Assembly: GCA_023433505.1 (NCBI GenBank)
Contig: JAEZCO010000025.1
Location: 18,963-82,962, forward strand
Source of the DNA: Bacillota bacterium
GTDB taxonomy: Bacteria > Bacillota > Clostridia > Acetivibrionales > DTU013
Length of the DNA stretch: 64,000 nucleotides
Direction: 5' to 3'
Translations under genes and position numbers: made by a program
The notes under the pieces: model-generated
Seen by the model: only the letters and a program-made list of their open reading frames with translations
What the model was told of the DNA's origin: nothing
Databases searched by the model: none
In this document: positions 34,552 through 43,387 of the stretch, piece after piece
Layout: each line of letters opens with the position of its first letter
How positions within the stretch are numbered: the first letter of the stretch is position 1

Positions 34552-35268
34552 TTATTTATTATAATTTCTTTTGCCTGATTTCGGAGTTTCACCTTTCAAC
34601 AATACGGCATTCACTGCAAAAAGCGAAATTGCAAGCCATATCAGGCCCCAGATGAAAGCCGGGATATGCGTCATGTTTTGCAGCTGTACCGCGTCCGTCA
34701 GGGGTTGAGTTGTTTTCCAGCCCTGAATAAGGTGCAGCTTGAGATTCAACTGCAGGAGTATCGTATCGACAAAGGTATCGTAGATGGCGTAAGCGACGCT
34801 TGATATTCCGATGATGTCAATAACCCACTCATTAAGCTTTTCATTATGCACCATATATAATATGAGGACAAAACCTGCAAAAATAGCAGCATAAAGTATT
34901 GTAAAAACCGAGTCCCCGTATTTTATGGCAACTCCAAGCAGCAGGATTGCAATAGTACCAAGTATGAACTTTTTAAGCGCAGTCCGCTTCAGATAAAGGA
35001 TTAGAATCGCAAACACCAGGGTCCCGAGATATCCGCCATTTGCAATGACAAATGCGGAAAAACCGTTTTTGGGCAAGGTCAGGGCATATCCGCCCTCATT
35101 CATATCGATCCTCAATCCCTGGATGCCATAGCCGAAAATCACTGCCATCAAAGTATGTCCCAGCTCATGCAGAAAAACTGCAAAAAGCTTTAGAGGCTTC
35201 ATAATGACCGTATTCCACAAAACCACAGCCGCAACCAGTATTATCAAATATTTACCTGTCTGTTTCAT
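34552..35268 (-). CDS. M50-type membrane metalloprotease
   Basis: A polytopic membrane protein of 238 residues. The zinc site HELGH is at 34-38 within the second hydrophobic segment. A GGYALTLPKNGFSAFVIANGGYLG block follows, as in M50B peptidases (site-2 protease/FtsH-independent type). The late NPDG-type motif was not recognised, so activity is not certain. It has its own site upstream and lies between ligA and the Uma2 fusion. Confidence 0.8.
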   Translation of the reverse strand: MKQTGKYLIILVAAVVLWNTVIMKPLKLFAVFLHELGHTLMAVIFGYGIQGLRIDMNEGGYALTLPKNGFSAFVIANGGYLGTLVFAILILYLKRTALKKFILGTIAILLLGVAIKYGDSVFTILYAAIFAGFVLILYMVHNEKLNEWVIDIIGISSVAYAIYDTFVDTILLQLNLKLHLIQGWKTTQPLTDAVQLQNMTHIPAFIWGLIWLAISLFAVNAVLLKGETPKSGKRNYNK

Positions 35269-35362
35269 AATTACCTCACAAGATTGTTTCAGTACAGTAC
35301 TATAAGATTATACTGGTTTTGACATAAAAAATAAAGCTTTTCCCAATTCTCTAAATTTCTTA

Positions 35363-35391
35363 TTGATTTTAGCAATTATTTTAGATATAAT
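35363..35391 (+). promoter_or_regulatory. promoter of the Phd-Uma2 gene
   Basis: TTGATT, 17 bases, TATAAT at 35386-35391; AAGGAGG site and ATG follow at 35435. Confidence 0.7.
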
Positions 35392-35434
35392 TATTTTAGA
35401 ATTAACTAACTTTTAACATAAGGAGGTAACTATA

Positions 35435-36154
35435 ATGATCATATCGACAACCGAAATCCAGAATAATTTCGGTAAATTTCTTAAACTGGCGGAGTATGAG
35501 GATGTCATTATTACAAGGAACGGTAAAAAGGCAGCAACTCTCTCAGCTTTTAAGGAGGATGAGGATCAATGGATGCTCCGCGAGACCTCTCCCGAATATG
35601 CTGCTTCTCATGTAAGAGTATCCTATGAGGAATTCCTCAAGATTACTGAAGAAAGTGAACACAGATATGAACTTATTGATGGGGAAATCTATTTTCTCGC
35701 TTCCCCTTTCTATCCCCACCAAAAAGCTGTCAAGGAAATTTTGACAGAATTCGTCCTATGGTTCAGGGATAAAAAATGTGAACCCTTGGCAGCGCCTTTT
35801 GACGTCACTTTATTTAAAAGTGAAAAGAATATTTGCGTTGTACAGCCCGATATCCTGGTGATGTGCGATCGGGAGAAAATTGATGCGAAAGGCAGATATA
35901 CAGGGGTTCCGTCACTTGTTGTGGAAGTGTTGTCAGAATCCACCTCCAGCAAGGATAACGTCACAAAGCTAAATCTCTACATGAGTACGGGAGTCAAGGA
36001 GTATTGGGTTGTCAATACCGAATCCCGGGAAATCTATATCTATGTTTTTAAAGACAATGGAATCAAGCACCTTTACAGCTTTAATGAAAATAAGCGTGCA
36101 GAATCTGCTTATTTCAGCGGTTTAGGCGTTGATCTTCAAAGAGTATTTGCATGA
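35435..36154 (+). CDS. fusion: Phd/YefM-like antitoxin domain plus Uma2 family nuclease
   Basis: Residues 1-45 (STTEIQNNFGKFLKLAEYED, VIITRNGKKAATLSAF) match the Phd/YefM DNA-binding and dimerisation domain. Residues 60-239 match the Uma2 (DUF820) PD-(D/E)XK nuclease family: RYELIDGEIY (E84), H95, QPDILV (D139) and VVEVLSEST (E164). Uma2 proteins are abundant and functionally obscure. The fusion suggests a nuclease carrying its own regulatory or neutralising module. No partner gene is adjacent. Confidence 0.85.
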   Translation: MIISTTEIQNNFGKFLKLAEYEDVIITRNGKKAATLSAFKEDEDQWMLRETSPEYAASHVRVSYEEFLKITEESEHRYELIDGEIYFLASPFYPHQKAVKEILTEFVLWFRDKKCEPLAAPFDVTLFKSEKNICVVQPDILVMCDREKIDAKGRYTGVPSLVVEVLSESTSSKDNVTKLNLYMSTGVKEYWVVNTESREIYIYVFKDNGIKHLYSFNENKRAESAYFSGLGVDLQRVFA

Positions 36155-36172
36155 ACTGTAAAAGCAAGTCTT

Positions 36173-36265
36173 TATAGATGGTCCGCCGCTTATTTGCCAC
36201 CGTCTGAAAATCAATTCAGCACTCACCACCGACGAAGCGGAGGACATTTTTGAGCCTCGTTATAA
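36173..36265 (+). repeat. dispersed structured repeat, family 3, copy 3 (short)
   Basis: Shares the right end (atcaatt...ggaggaca-ttttt-agcctcgttataa) with copies at 17054 and 37963. It contains an inverted repeat gtccgccgctt / aagcggaggac. It lies in the gap between the Uma2 gene and gpr. Confidence 0.6.
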
Positions 36266-36357
36266 AGCTTGCTTCCAGTTATCATGTACAATACGATCAC
36301 TGCCATGGAGGGCATATAGCAAAGTAATTGTTTCTCTGTCAGGCAGCTATACCACCA

Positions 36358-37464
36358 TCACTGCACATAGCGGTTTACATCGTTTAATGTAATTCCCTGA
36401 TGCAGTGCGATATTCAATCCGTTTGCTATGACTTTTGAAACCTTCTCAATGACTTCGTCGATTTCCTTGGGTGTGACGATAAGGTTCCCGATATAGGGTT
36501 TCAGGACCTCCTGTATCATCATATACTTTTCATTCCTATCAATGCTCTTCATCATCGTATAAAAATCGGTACCCTGGGGAGCTTGCTTTATCATGCTGTC
36601 CAGCACCAGGTCAATGGTATCATTGGCCATGGTAGCGGCGTCAACCACCGTAGGGACGCCAATAGCGATTACAGGTATTCCCAGGGTTTCCTTGGACAGC
36701 TCCATTCTTTTATTGCCTACACCCGAGCCGGGAGCTATGCCCGTATCGGCGATCTGGATTGTGGTATTGACGCGTTCCATCTTTCTTGAGGCCAAGGCGT
36801 CTATGGCAATAATAAAATCCGGTTTTATCCTGTCCACGATCCCCCGGATGATTTCACCCGTTTCAATTCCTGTGATCCCCAGAACCCCCGGAGCCACTGC
36901 ACAAACCGGCCTTACGCCCTTGTCCACCTGCTCCGGCACATATTCCAGAAGATGCCTTGTTACCATGACGCTGGATACGACCTTTGGGCCGAGCGCATCC
37001 GGGGTCACATTCCAGTTTCCCAGCCCGACGATCAGTATCGTTGATTTTTCCTGCAGCTTAAGTATGGCCACAAGCTCTTGCGCCAGGGCCTTGCAAGTAT
37101 TTTCATACAAAACCTGGTCGTTGTCTCTCAGCCCCGGTACTTCAAGCGTTATATAATTGCCCATGGGCTTTCCTATGGCTGCTTCGCCTGTGGGAGATGT
37201 AACCCTGACCCTTGTTATTTTAATATCGTCGTTTCCTGCGTTCTCAACTTCTACTCCCGGCATACCCTGGCCCTGTGAAGCATTTTCACTGGCAGCTTTC
37301 TCTTTGATCAGTTCATGGGCTTCCAGCGTCAGGTCCGTCCTTACGCTCCTTGAATAAGGACCTGCCGTGACCATGGGATCCGGGCATTTATTGGCGGCAT
37401 TGCCGGAGCAATCGCCAAAAGATGAACGATACCCGATACCCCCGAGTCTTTCATTCGATTTCAT
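36358..37464 (-). CDS. gpr: germination protease (spore protease GPR)
   Basis: Degrades small acid-soluble spore proteins on germination. The protein includes a propeptide region (about 1-45, ending before SVRTDLTLEAHEL) and the A25 peptidase body (VGLGNWNVTPDALGPKVVSSVMVTRHL, FIIAIDALASRK, GSGVGNKRMELS). 368 residues is typical. It has an AGGAAAGG site. Expected to be made in the forespore under sigma-G. Confidence 0.95.
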   Translation of the reverse strand: MKSNERLGGIGYRSSFGDCSGNAANKCPDPMVTAGPYSRSVRTDLTLEAHELIKEKAASENASQGQGMPGVEVENAGNDDIKITRVRVTSPTGEAAIGKPMGNYITLEVPGLRDNDQVLYENTCKALAQELVAILKLQEKSTILIVGLGNWNVTPDALGPKVVSSVMVTRHLLEYVPEQVDKGVRPVCAVAPGVLGITGIETGEIIRGIVDRIKPDFIIAIDALASRKMERVNTTIQIADTGIAPGSGVGNKRMELSKETLGIPVIAIGVPTVVDAATMANDTIDLVLDSMIKQAPQGTDFYTMMKSIDRNEKYMMIQEVLKPYIGNLIVTPKEIDEVIEKVSKVIANGLNIALHQGITLNDVNRYVQ

Positions 37465-37566
37465 TGAATCAATCCTTTCCTACGCGTAGTTTTATCTATT
37501 TTTCCACAAAGCATAAAGAAAATTCACTTTCGTCCGGCTCTTTGCTCAAAAAAAGAATCTTTACCC

Positions 37567-37595
37567 TTGCTTTTTCAAAATTTTCATGGTAGAAT
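37567..37595 (+). promoter_or_regulatory. rpsT promoter
   Basis: TTGCTT, 17 bases, TAGAAT at 37590-37595. Confidence 0.6.
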
Positions 37596-37648
37596 ATTCG
37601 ATGTCGGTAAAAAGCCGTCGAAATTCCGTAACGCAGGAGGTGAAAGGT

Positions 37649-37909
37649 TTGCCTAATATTAAATCAGCTATTAAAAGAGTGAAAGTTACAGAGACCAAGA
37701 CTGTTAAGAATACAATAAGAAAATCAGCCTTGAAGACAGCAATAAAAAAGTGCAGCGATACGATTGAAAAGAAGGATGCATCTGCACAAGCAGTTTTGAA
37801 CACAACTGCCAGTATTATAGACAAGGCAGCATCAAAGAACATACTTCACAAAAACACCGCTGCGAGAAGGAAATCCAGACTTGCAAAAGCAATGAACACA
37901 GCTAAATAA
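37649..37909 (+). CDS. rpsT: 30S ribosomal protein S20
   Basis: An 86-residue basic protein (PNIKSAIKRVKVTETKT, IDKAASKNILHKNTAARRKS) matching S20, which binds 16S rRNA early in assembly. The true start is TTG at 37649, with GGAGG 8 bases upstream; a longer frame from 37586 has no site. It is divergent from gpr, which is the usual firmicute arrangement. Confidence 0.95.
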   Translation: MPNIKSAIKRVKVTETKTVKNTIRKSALKTAIKKCSDTIEKKDASAQAVLNTTASIIDKAASKNILHKNTAARRKSRLAKAMNTAK

Positions 37910-37929
37910 TGAACATAGATTAAAAAGCA

Positions 37930-37957
37930 AAAAACGTACATAGGTACGTTTTTTTAT
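37930..37957 (+). terminator. rpsT terminator
   Basis: acgtac / gtacgt stem with a four-base loop, followed by eight T. Confidence 0.85.
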
Positions 37958-37962
37958 TTTGC

Positions 37963-38157
37963 AGCGACACAATTCGAAATTAATTTTCTCGTTTGTAGAA
38001 AAAATTAATTTCATCCGCGGAGTTTCAAAGAGGCTCTCGCAAGCTAAAGCTTGCTGCTCGCCATGCGTCCCGGGCAAAAGATATGCTTACCACTTGAACA
38101 TCAATTTACTATCCTCCACCTACAGGGGTGGAGGACAGTTTTTATGCCTCGTTATAA
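37963..38157 (+). repeat. dispersed structured repeat, family 3, copy 2
   Basis: Shares with copy 1 the segments aattaatttt.tcgtttgtag and gcggagtttcaa, and the end gcctcgttataa. It contains a hairpin cctccacc / gggtggagg followed by TTTTT, so it could encode a short terminated RNA. Its right end supplies the stop codon of the minus-strand gene at 38152. Confidence 0.65.
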
Positions 38158-38370
38158 ATAGATAACCTTTGAAGGTCCGAAAAGCTTCCAAATATGCTTT
38201 GAATCGTTACATTTCCTCATTTCTTCAGGATGTGCCTCCACCCAGGCAACAATTGCCGCATCGATTAAATCATCCAACTTTACCGGGTCCATTCCCGGTA
38301 TTCCAACGTCTCTCTCTGTTTCCTCATACCCTTCTCCTTTCTGTATTGACAGCTTGGTAGATTGGTCCAT
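38152..38370 (-). CDS. small acidic hypothetical protein
   Basis: 72 residues beginning MDQSTKLSIQKGEGYEETERDVGIPGMD. I do not recognise a family. The middle (LDDLIDAAIVAWVEAHPEE) is an amphipathic helix. The start has GGAGGAGGG 8 bases upstream; the longer frame has no site. Its last codon and stop lie at the edge of a dispersed repeat, so the C terminus may have been altered by insertion. Confidence 0.65.
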   Translation of the reverse strand: MDQSTKLSIQKGEGYEETERDVGIPGMDPVKLDDLIDAAIVAWVEAHPEEMRKCNDSKHIWKLFGPSKVIYL

Positions 38371-38510
38371 CGTATTACCCTCCTCCAGCCAGGTCCACCC
38401 CCAAAAATATAAAAGCCACAAAAAACGGCAGCCTGCGAAATGATTTATTTCTAAAGCGTACATGAATTATAACAAAGAGATTTCAAAAAGGTTACAATTT
38501 ATTAAGAATA

Positions 38511-39140
38511 TTATATGCATTTATGTTTCCAGGACCTTTTTATAGGCCTGTAATCATCTCCAAGCACGGCTTTTGCCAGTTTAGACCGTATCCTGAAGAG
38601 CTTTACCTTTATATTGTTAACCGAAAGACCTGTCAATTTGCTCAACTCTTTAAGGCTTTTCCTCTGATGCCTTGACAGAATGAACAACATCCTCTCCTGT
38701 ACCTCCAGCTTTCCGATTTCCTCATAAAGTATTTTGATATAACCTGAAAAAGCTGAATCCTCTGAAATGTTTTCCAGATTATAGTCCTCTATGCCGTATT
38801 CCTGACTTACAGTTCTTCCTTCAATATTATTTCTGCTGCCTGTGAAATCATTCTCAAAGCTTACCCTGTTGTGCATGTGCTTCCTTTCCATCTGATAATA
38901 GTTGACGACACAGGAATTGACAACCTTCTGCAGATAGGAAGAATTCAGTATTCTTCCGGGGCATTTGACAAGTATCTTAATTATCTTTTCATAAACGCTT
39001 CCAAGAATGTCTTCCTCAGCTGTATGAAGATCATACACGGAATTCCAGTATGTACGCAGCTTGGTTTTAACAGTCGCCTCAATAGTCTTCCTGTAGCACA
39101 TAATTTGCTGTTCGATACTATTTTCAGGCACTTTACACAT
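38511..39140 (-). CDS. sigma-70 family RNA polymerase sigma factor (ECF-like)
   Basis: A region-2-like segment sits at about 45-100 (EEDILGSVYEKIIKIL...LNSSYLQKVVNSCVVNYY). Region 4 is near the C terminus (EIGKLEVQERMLFILSRHQR, KSLKELSKLTGLSVNNIKVK, LFRIRSKLAKAV). Regions 1.1 and 3 are missing, so it is an ECF-like alternative sigma factor of about 209 residues. No anti-sigma gene is adjacent. The start is set at MCKVPEN, with a GGGAGG site. A TTTACA-N17-TAGAAT promoter lies upstream. Confidence 0.82.
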   Translation of the reverse strand: MCKVPENSIEQQIMCYRKTIEATVKTKLRTYWNSVYDLHTAEEDILGSVYEKIIKILVKCPGRILNSSYLQKVVNSCVVNYYQMERKHMHNRVSFENDFTGSRNNIEGRTVSQEYGIEDYNLENISEDSAFSGYIKILYEEIGKLEVQERMLFILSRHQRKSLKELSKLTGLSVNNIKVKLFRIRSKLAKAVLGDDYRPIKRSWKHKCI

Positions 39141-39183
39141 ACCACTACCTCCCGGATACATTGTCCTACTTAATTAAACAAGC

Positions 39184-39212
39184 ATTCTATAGACAGGTTA
39201 CAATAGTGTAAA
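39184..39212 (-). promoter_or_regulatory. promoter of the sigma factor gene
   Basis: Minus strand TTTACA, 17 bases, TAGAAT, about 45 bases before the start codon. Confidence 0.5.
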
Positions 39213-39331
39213 AAAAATATTATTTTGTAAATTTTTTCTAATTTCCTCAAGGATTTAGTAACAAACACCTTTATTTACGGTTTAACTATATAGGAGTTGA
39301 AATTACGTATCAATGAAAAGGAGGTTATCTT

Positions 39332-39640
39332 ATGTTGGAATTTCTGAACCGCTGTCTTCCCTACCTGGACATTCTTGTAAGGCTGTTTACCCTATGTTCA
39401 ATGCTGCTTGGGATCGCTGCAAAAATACACGATGCCTCCAGGCGCAAAAAAACCGGCTTACTTCCTGGAAAACTCTATAATAAGCAGTTCTGCAGCCGTC
39501 CTGTCCTCAAGCCTCCCGGTTTTTACGGCAATATCAAATTCAAGGCAGGTTTCCATTGCGGATTTAAGCCGCTCAACACTAAAGCTGCCGGCCTGCTTAA
39601 GTATCTTTCCGGCAATAAATGGAGTCAAACCAAGCTTTGA
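39332..39640 (+). CDS. small hydrophobic peptide related to the one at 19258
   Basis: The first 42 codons encode MLEFLNRCLPYLDILVRLFT followed by a hydrophobic stretch and a basic ASRRKK tail. The LPYLDILVRL-hydrophobic-KI-basic pattern lines up with LPWLELVSRI of the toxin-like peptide at 19258-19404. A very strong AAAGGAGG site precedes ATG at 39332. The frame then continues through the 3' end of holA in antisense for 60 more codons, so the real protein may be shorter or its end may have been replaced. Function unknown; a membrane toxin is a possibility. Confidence 0.45.
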   Translation: MLEFLNRCLPYLDILVRLFTLCSMLLGIAAKIHDASRRKKTGLLPGKLYNKQFCSRPVLKPPGFYGNIKFKAGFHCGFKPLNTKAAGLLKYLSGNKWSQTKL

Positions 39641-40483
39641 TGCAATTTCTCCGCTATTTGAGCCTGCATCGTGCAAAAGCTTTACCTGCAGGATCTGCCT
39701 GAATTGTCTGGCGATCATAAACAGGATCTTGGGAATAGGCTCTTTCAACACCACCATGTCGTTAAGCAAATTCAACGCTCTGCTGCTGTTTTTCTCAGTA
39801 ATTGCATCCGTAAGGTCAAAGACCCTGCTTTTGATTGATTTTGTGCAAACCTTCTCAATCTCTTGAAGAGTTACTCTGTCTTTGCCGCCCAGATAGGCAA
39901 TCAGTTTTTCGACTTCATTCAGTATTTCGGTCATTCCCTGCTCACAGTTTTCCACCAGCCGCGAAGCCGTAGCCAGGTCAATCTCCACACCTGCTGCCCT
40001 GAGTCTTTTCGTGACCCACTTTACAAGCTCATCCGGTTTCTGATAAGCAAACTCAACAATCAGCCCATGCTTTTTAATCGCATCAATGGCTTTTAACCTT
40101 TTATCAATTTCCTGTTCATAGAATATCAGGCAAACGTGGGGAGGCAAATCCTGGAGCAGCAAAGACAGGTCGTCATTGGCCGGCTTACCTTTTTTTGCAG
40201 TGTCGCCGGCTTTTTTGGCAGGCTTGAACAACCCGGAGTTTTTGACGATGACCACCTTCCTTTCGGAAAAAATGGGCATTGTTTCACAGTTGTCCCGTAC
40301 TTTGTTGATTTCCACCTTGCCTTCCAGCACCACTTTATTCAAGGCCTTTAAATCCGCTGTCAACAGGCTTTTTTCGATGCTGTCCGCATAATGCTTCATC
40401 AGATAGTCTTCAGGCCCGTAAAAAAGGTACAGGGTCCTTATTTTGTTGCTCTTCAAGTCTTCCTTAAGTATGTCCAGGCTCAT
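39458..40483 (-). CDS. holA: DNA polymerase III delta subunit
   Basis: Clamp-loader subunit that opens the sliding clamp. The N-terminal AAA-like domain (LYLFYGPEDYLMKHYADSIEKSL, KVVIVKNSGLF) and the C-terminal helical collar domain (FDLTDAITEKNSSRALNLL, ARQFRQILQ) are typical, and 341 residues is the family length. It starts 7 bases after comEC, an arrangement common in Firmicutes. Confidence 0.93.
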   Translation of the reverse strand: MSLDILKEDLKSNKIRTLYLFYGPEDYLMKHYADSIEKSLLTADLKALNKVVLEGKVEINKVRDNCETMPIFSERKVVIVKNSGLFKPAKKAGDTAKKGKPANDDLSLLLQDLPPHVCLIFYEQEIDKRLKAIDAIKKHGLIVEFAYQKPDELVKWVTKRLRAAGVEIDLATASRLVENCEQGMTEILNEVEKLIAYLGGKDRVTLQEIEKVCTKSIKSRVFDLTDAITEKNSSRALNLLNDMVVLKEPIPKILFMIARQFRQILQVKLLHDAGSNSGEIASKLGLTPFIAGKILKQAGSFSVERLKSAMETCLEFDIAVKTGRLEDRTAAELLIIEFSRK

Positions 40484-40490
40484 ATATCCT

Positions 40491-42857
40491 CTATTCCGTC
40501 TCCTCGACGGTCCTTTTTATTCTTATGTTTTTGCCGTTGCTTGTCAAAACCACCGCTCCCGATTCATCCGTCCTGAACAGGATCACACCCTTGTCATCCA
40601 GCCTCTGCAGCACTTCCTGGGATGGGTGGCCGAAATTATTGTTTTTCCCCACACTGATCACTGCGGCCTTCGGATTTACCCGATCAAGAAAGTCCATTCC
40701 GCTGGATGTATCCGAGCCATGGTGGCCAACCTTCAATACATCCGCTTCCAGAGGTGCGCTGCGGTTAACCAGCGCTTCTTCAGCCGGCTTCTCCGCGTCT
40801 CCGGTAAAAAGCAGCTCCGTTTGGCCATAGATCAATTTTATCACTAATGAAGTATTATTTAAAGACGAATTATCATCATGAAACTGCTGGATCGGATTAA
40901 ACACCTGAAGCTCTGTTTTCTTATCCAGATTTATGGTATCTCCTTCCCCGCACCGGCTCACCTTTATTCCCTTTTTCCCTGCAATCTCCAGCAACTGATA
41001 AAACTCCTTTTCGTCCTTGATGCCGGGAATAATAAGGTTTCTTACTTTGAATTGCTCAAGGACAGGAACCAGCCCTTGAATATGGTCGGCGTGGCCATGG
41101 GAGGCTATAACGGCGTCCAGGCTGGAGATGCCTTTATCCAGCAGGAAGGGTATAACTACAGACTCGCCCACGGTTGACACTACCTGCGGATTTGTACTGC
41201 CTCCTCCGTCCAGAAGTACTGTTTGCCCGCTGCAGGTTCTGATAAAGGATGAGTCCCCCTGTCCTACGTCAAGGAAAGTCACTTCCAGCTTGCCGGGGAT
41301 CAGCAGGGAAACAAATAAAATGACAACCACCAGCGAAGCCGCTGCTGCGATGTATCGACGCCTTATTTTTATCTTTTTTTCCGGGGCATACAGCAATAAA
41401 AACCACAAAGCCAGGTAGTAAATCAAAACAAGAGCTATCGAAGGCGTTACAACCCGGATTGTGGCAAAGGGCAGGCTTGCCGATATTCCGGTAACATACA
41501 AAACGAAGCTTAAAAGCACGCAGTTCACATATCCGATGATCTGGGAGAAAACGATACTCAGCTGGCCTAAAACTGCCATTACTGTCCCCAGTATCGTAAT
41601 AACCTCCATCAGGGGGACGACAAGCAAATTGGATAAAAGCGATATGACAGAAAGCTTATTGAAGTAATAAAGCGTAATAGGCAGTACACCCAATTGTGCA
41701 GAAATTGTGGCTGCCAGAACATCTGCCACTGCTCCCGGGAGGTATTTGAAGCTCAGTAAGCTCTTCATCCTTTTATACATCAGGACAAGGGACAGCGTTG
41801 CCGCAAAGGAGAGCTGGAATCCTATATTAAAGAGCATATAGGGACTGCAAAGCAAAAGCAGTATTGCGGCGAAGGAAATGGTTGTATAAACATCGCCTTC
41901 CCGCATCAGCATTTTCCCCAACAACATTATAATCCCCATGACGACAGCTCTCAGCACAGACGGTTCGAAGCCGGTAATGTAAATGAACAAGATCAAAAAA
42001 GCTATAATGAAGATGCAGGAAATATTTTGCCGGACCCTGAGTTTCTTAAATATGAAAAGCAAAGGAAGCACCAGGAACGCCACATTGGCTCCTGAAACGG
42101 CCATAATATGCGTCAGTCCGGCATCGCTGAATGCTGCCTGCACTTCCTTTGTGAGTCCTTCCCTATATCCGATCAAGACACCATTCAGCAAGCCTGCTTG
42201 CTGCCGTGGCAGGCTTTTCTCAATGACGCCGACAATTTTCATCCGCAGCATATGTCCGATATCAATTAAAAATAAAGATCTCCGTCCCTCTTTCGTGGTT
42301 ATTTGCAAAGAAAAAACAACTGCGGACACACCTTTTTGGGAAAGATACCTCCGGTAGTCAAAGCCGCCGGGGTTCCTCACTCCCTTCGGAAGGTTCAATT
42401 GTCCGGCAAACTCCACTTCCCTGCCATAGTCAAGAAGGTTGCTGCTTTCATTCAGAACCGAGGTCAGAAGCAGCTTCCCTTTTGTCTTCTGGAACTCTCC
42501 ATCACTTCGTATTTCAACGACATTCACAATGTAGGACACCTTTGCTTCTTTAACGTCCGGCTCTGAAGCTATAAATCCCTTTACTCCAACACGTTCTCCG
42601 CTGTATTCGGCAAACCTGCCTGTATTAACCCTATCCAGGCACAGGAACTCAAAAGCACCTACAGCGAAGAAGATAAGAATACCAATGAAAATGAAAAGAT
42701 TCCTTTGAATACGTTTGTACAATAAATACAGGACCGCGGCCAGCAATAGTAGTGCGGCAACTGCCATAAAAAATGAATTGGATATGCTGGCTGCAGTGAT
42801 TCCTGCAATGATGGATACAGCAAACAACAAAAGCGGTCTCTTCAATAGCAGTTCCAT
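40491..42857 (-). CDS. comEC: ComEC/Rec2 competence DNA channel protein
   Basis: Membrane channel for single-stranded DNA during transformation. The order is N-terminal hydrophobic segments with an OB-like domain (GVKGFIASEPDVKEA), the central competence domain with many membrane segments (HIMAVSGANVAFLVLPL), and a C-terminal metallo-beta-lactamase domain with HGHADH and DVGQGDS motifs. About 788 residues, full length. The start is MELLLKR, which has a GGGAG site. No comEA was seen, but the type IV pilus genes could supply the uptake pilus. Confidence 0.92.
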   Translation of the reverse strand: MELLLKRPLLLFAVSIIAGITAASISNSFFMAVAALLLLAAVLYLLYKRIQRNLFIFIGILIFFAVGAFEFLCLDRVNTGRFAEYSGERVGVKGFIASEPDVKEAKVSYIVNVVEIRSDGEFQKTKGKLLLTSVLNESSNLLDYGREVEFAGQLNLPKGVRNPGGFDYRRYLSQKGVSAVVFSLQITTKEGRRSLFLIDIGHMLRMKIVGVIEKSLPRQQAGLLNGVLIGYREGLTKEVQAAFSDAGLTHIMAVSGANVAFLVLPLLFIFKKLRVRQNISCIFIIAFLILFIYITGFEPSVLRAVVMGIIMLLGKMLMREGDVYTTISFAAILLLLCSPYMLFNIGFQLSFAATLSLVLMYKRMKSLLSFKYLPGAVADVLAATISAQLGVLPITLYYFNKLSVISLLSNLLVVPLMEVITILGTVMAVLGQLSIVFSQIIGYVNCVLLSFVLYVTGISASLPFATIRVVTPSIALVLIYYLALWFLLLYAPEKKIKIRRRYIAAAASLVVVILFVSLLIPGKLEVTFLDVGQGDSSFIRTCSGQTVLLDGGGSTNPQVVSTVGESVVIPFLLDKGISSLDAVIASHGHADHIQGLVPVLEQFKVRNLIIPGIKDEKEFYQLLEIAGKKGIKVSRCGEGDTINLDKKTELQVFNPIQQFHDDNSSLNNTSLVIKLIYGQTELLFTGDAEKPAEEALVNRSAPLEADVLKVGHHGSDTSSGMDFLDRVNPKAAVISVGKNNNFGHPSQEVLQRLDDKGVILFRTDESGAVVLTSNGKNIRIKRTVEETE

Positions 42858-42957
42858 TAATTCTCCCGTTTTTGTCATTATTATACATTATATAGCAAAT
42901 TTTGTAAATATGCGGATTGACAGGAAAACTCAATTCAACCTATATCCATTGAATCAA

Positions 42958-43263
42958 TCAAAAGGATAGTAAATTCAGAATCCACTGAAGATGAAGCAGA
43001 ATAACTGATGCCTTTACAGCCAGCAGTATTGTAAGCGCTCTCTGAAGCCACCTGACCCGGACTTGCGCTCTATAAAGAAAGTAAAGTGCCGCTGCCACAA
43101 AGAATAAGATCATGACATAAGCGAATATACGGCATTTTTCAATTAAAAAGCCCATGAGAGGATTGGCCTCGCATATAATACCGCTCTGAAGGCCCAAATG
43201 CGTAAAAACAACATCCAATGCGGTCAGAATAAAAATTGTTATGAATATCCATCTGCTGCGCAT
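42958..43263 (-). CDS. DUF5658-like small membrane protein
   Basis: 101 residues with three predicted membrane segments (IFITIFILTALDVVFTHLGL, IFAYVMILFFVAAALYFL, ALTILLAVKASVILLHLQWIL) and an EANPLM motif typical of DUF5658. Function unknown. The start is ATG at 43263 with AAGGTG upstream; the longer frame begins without a site and overlaps other signals. Confidence 0.7.
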   Translation of the reverse strand: MRSRWIFITIFILTALDVVFTHLGLQSGIICEANPLMGFLIEKCRIFAYVMILFFVAAALYFLYRAQVRVRWLQRALTILLAVKASVILLHLQWILNLLSF

Positions 43264-43387
43264 AGCATACACCTTAATACTTAACGTCATATTATTAATA
43301 GTATAGTATGGCAGCTTTTTATCTGGTATATTTTGGAAATCATTTCCTGCATTTTTTTGATTTGGGATGCTGCGAAATTTATTCGTG

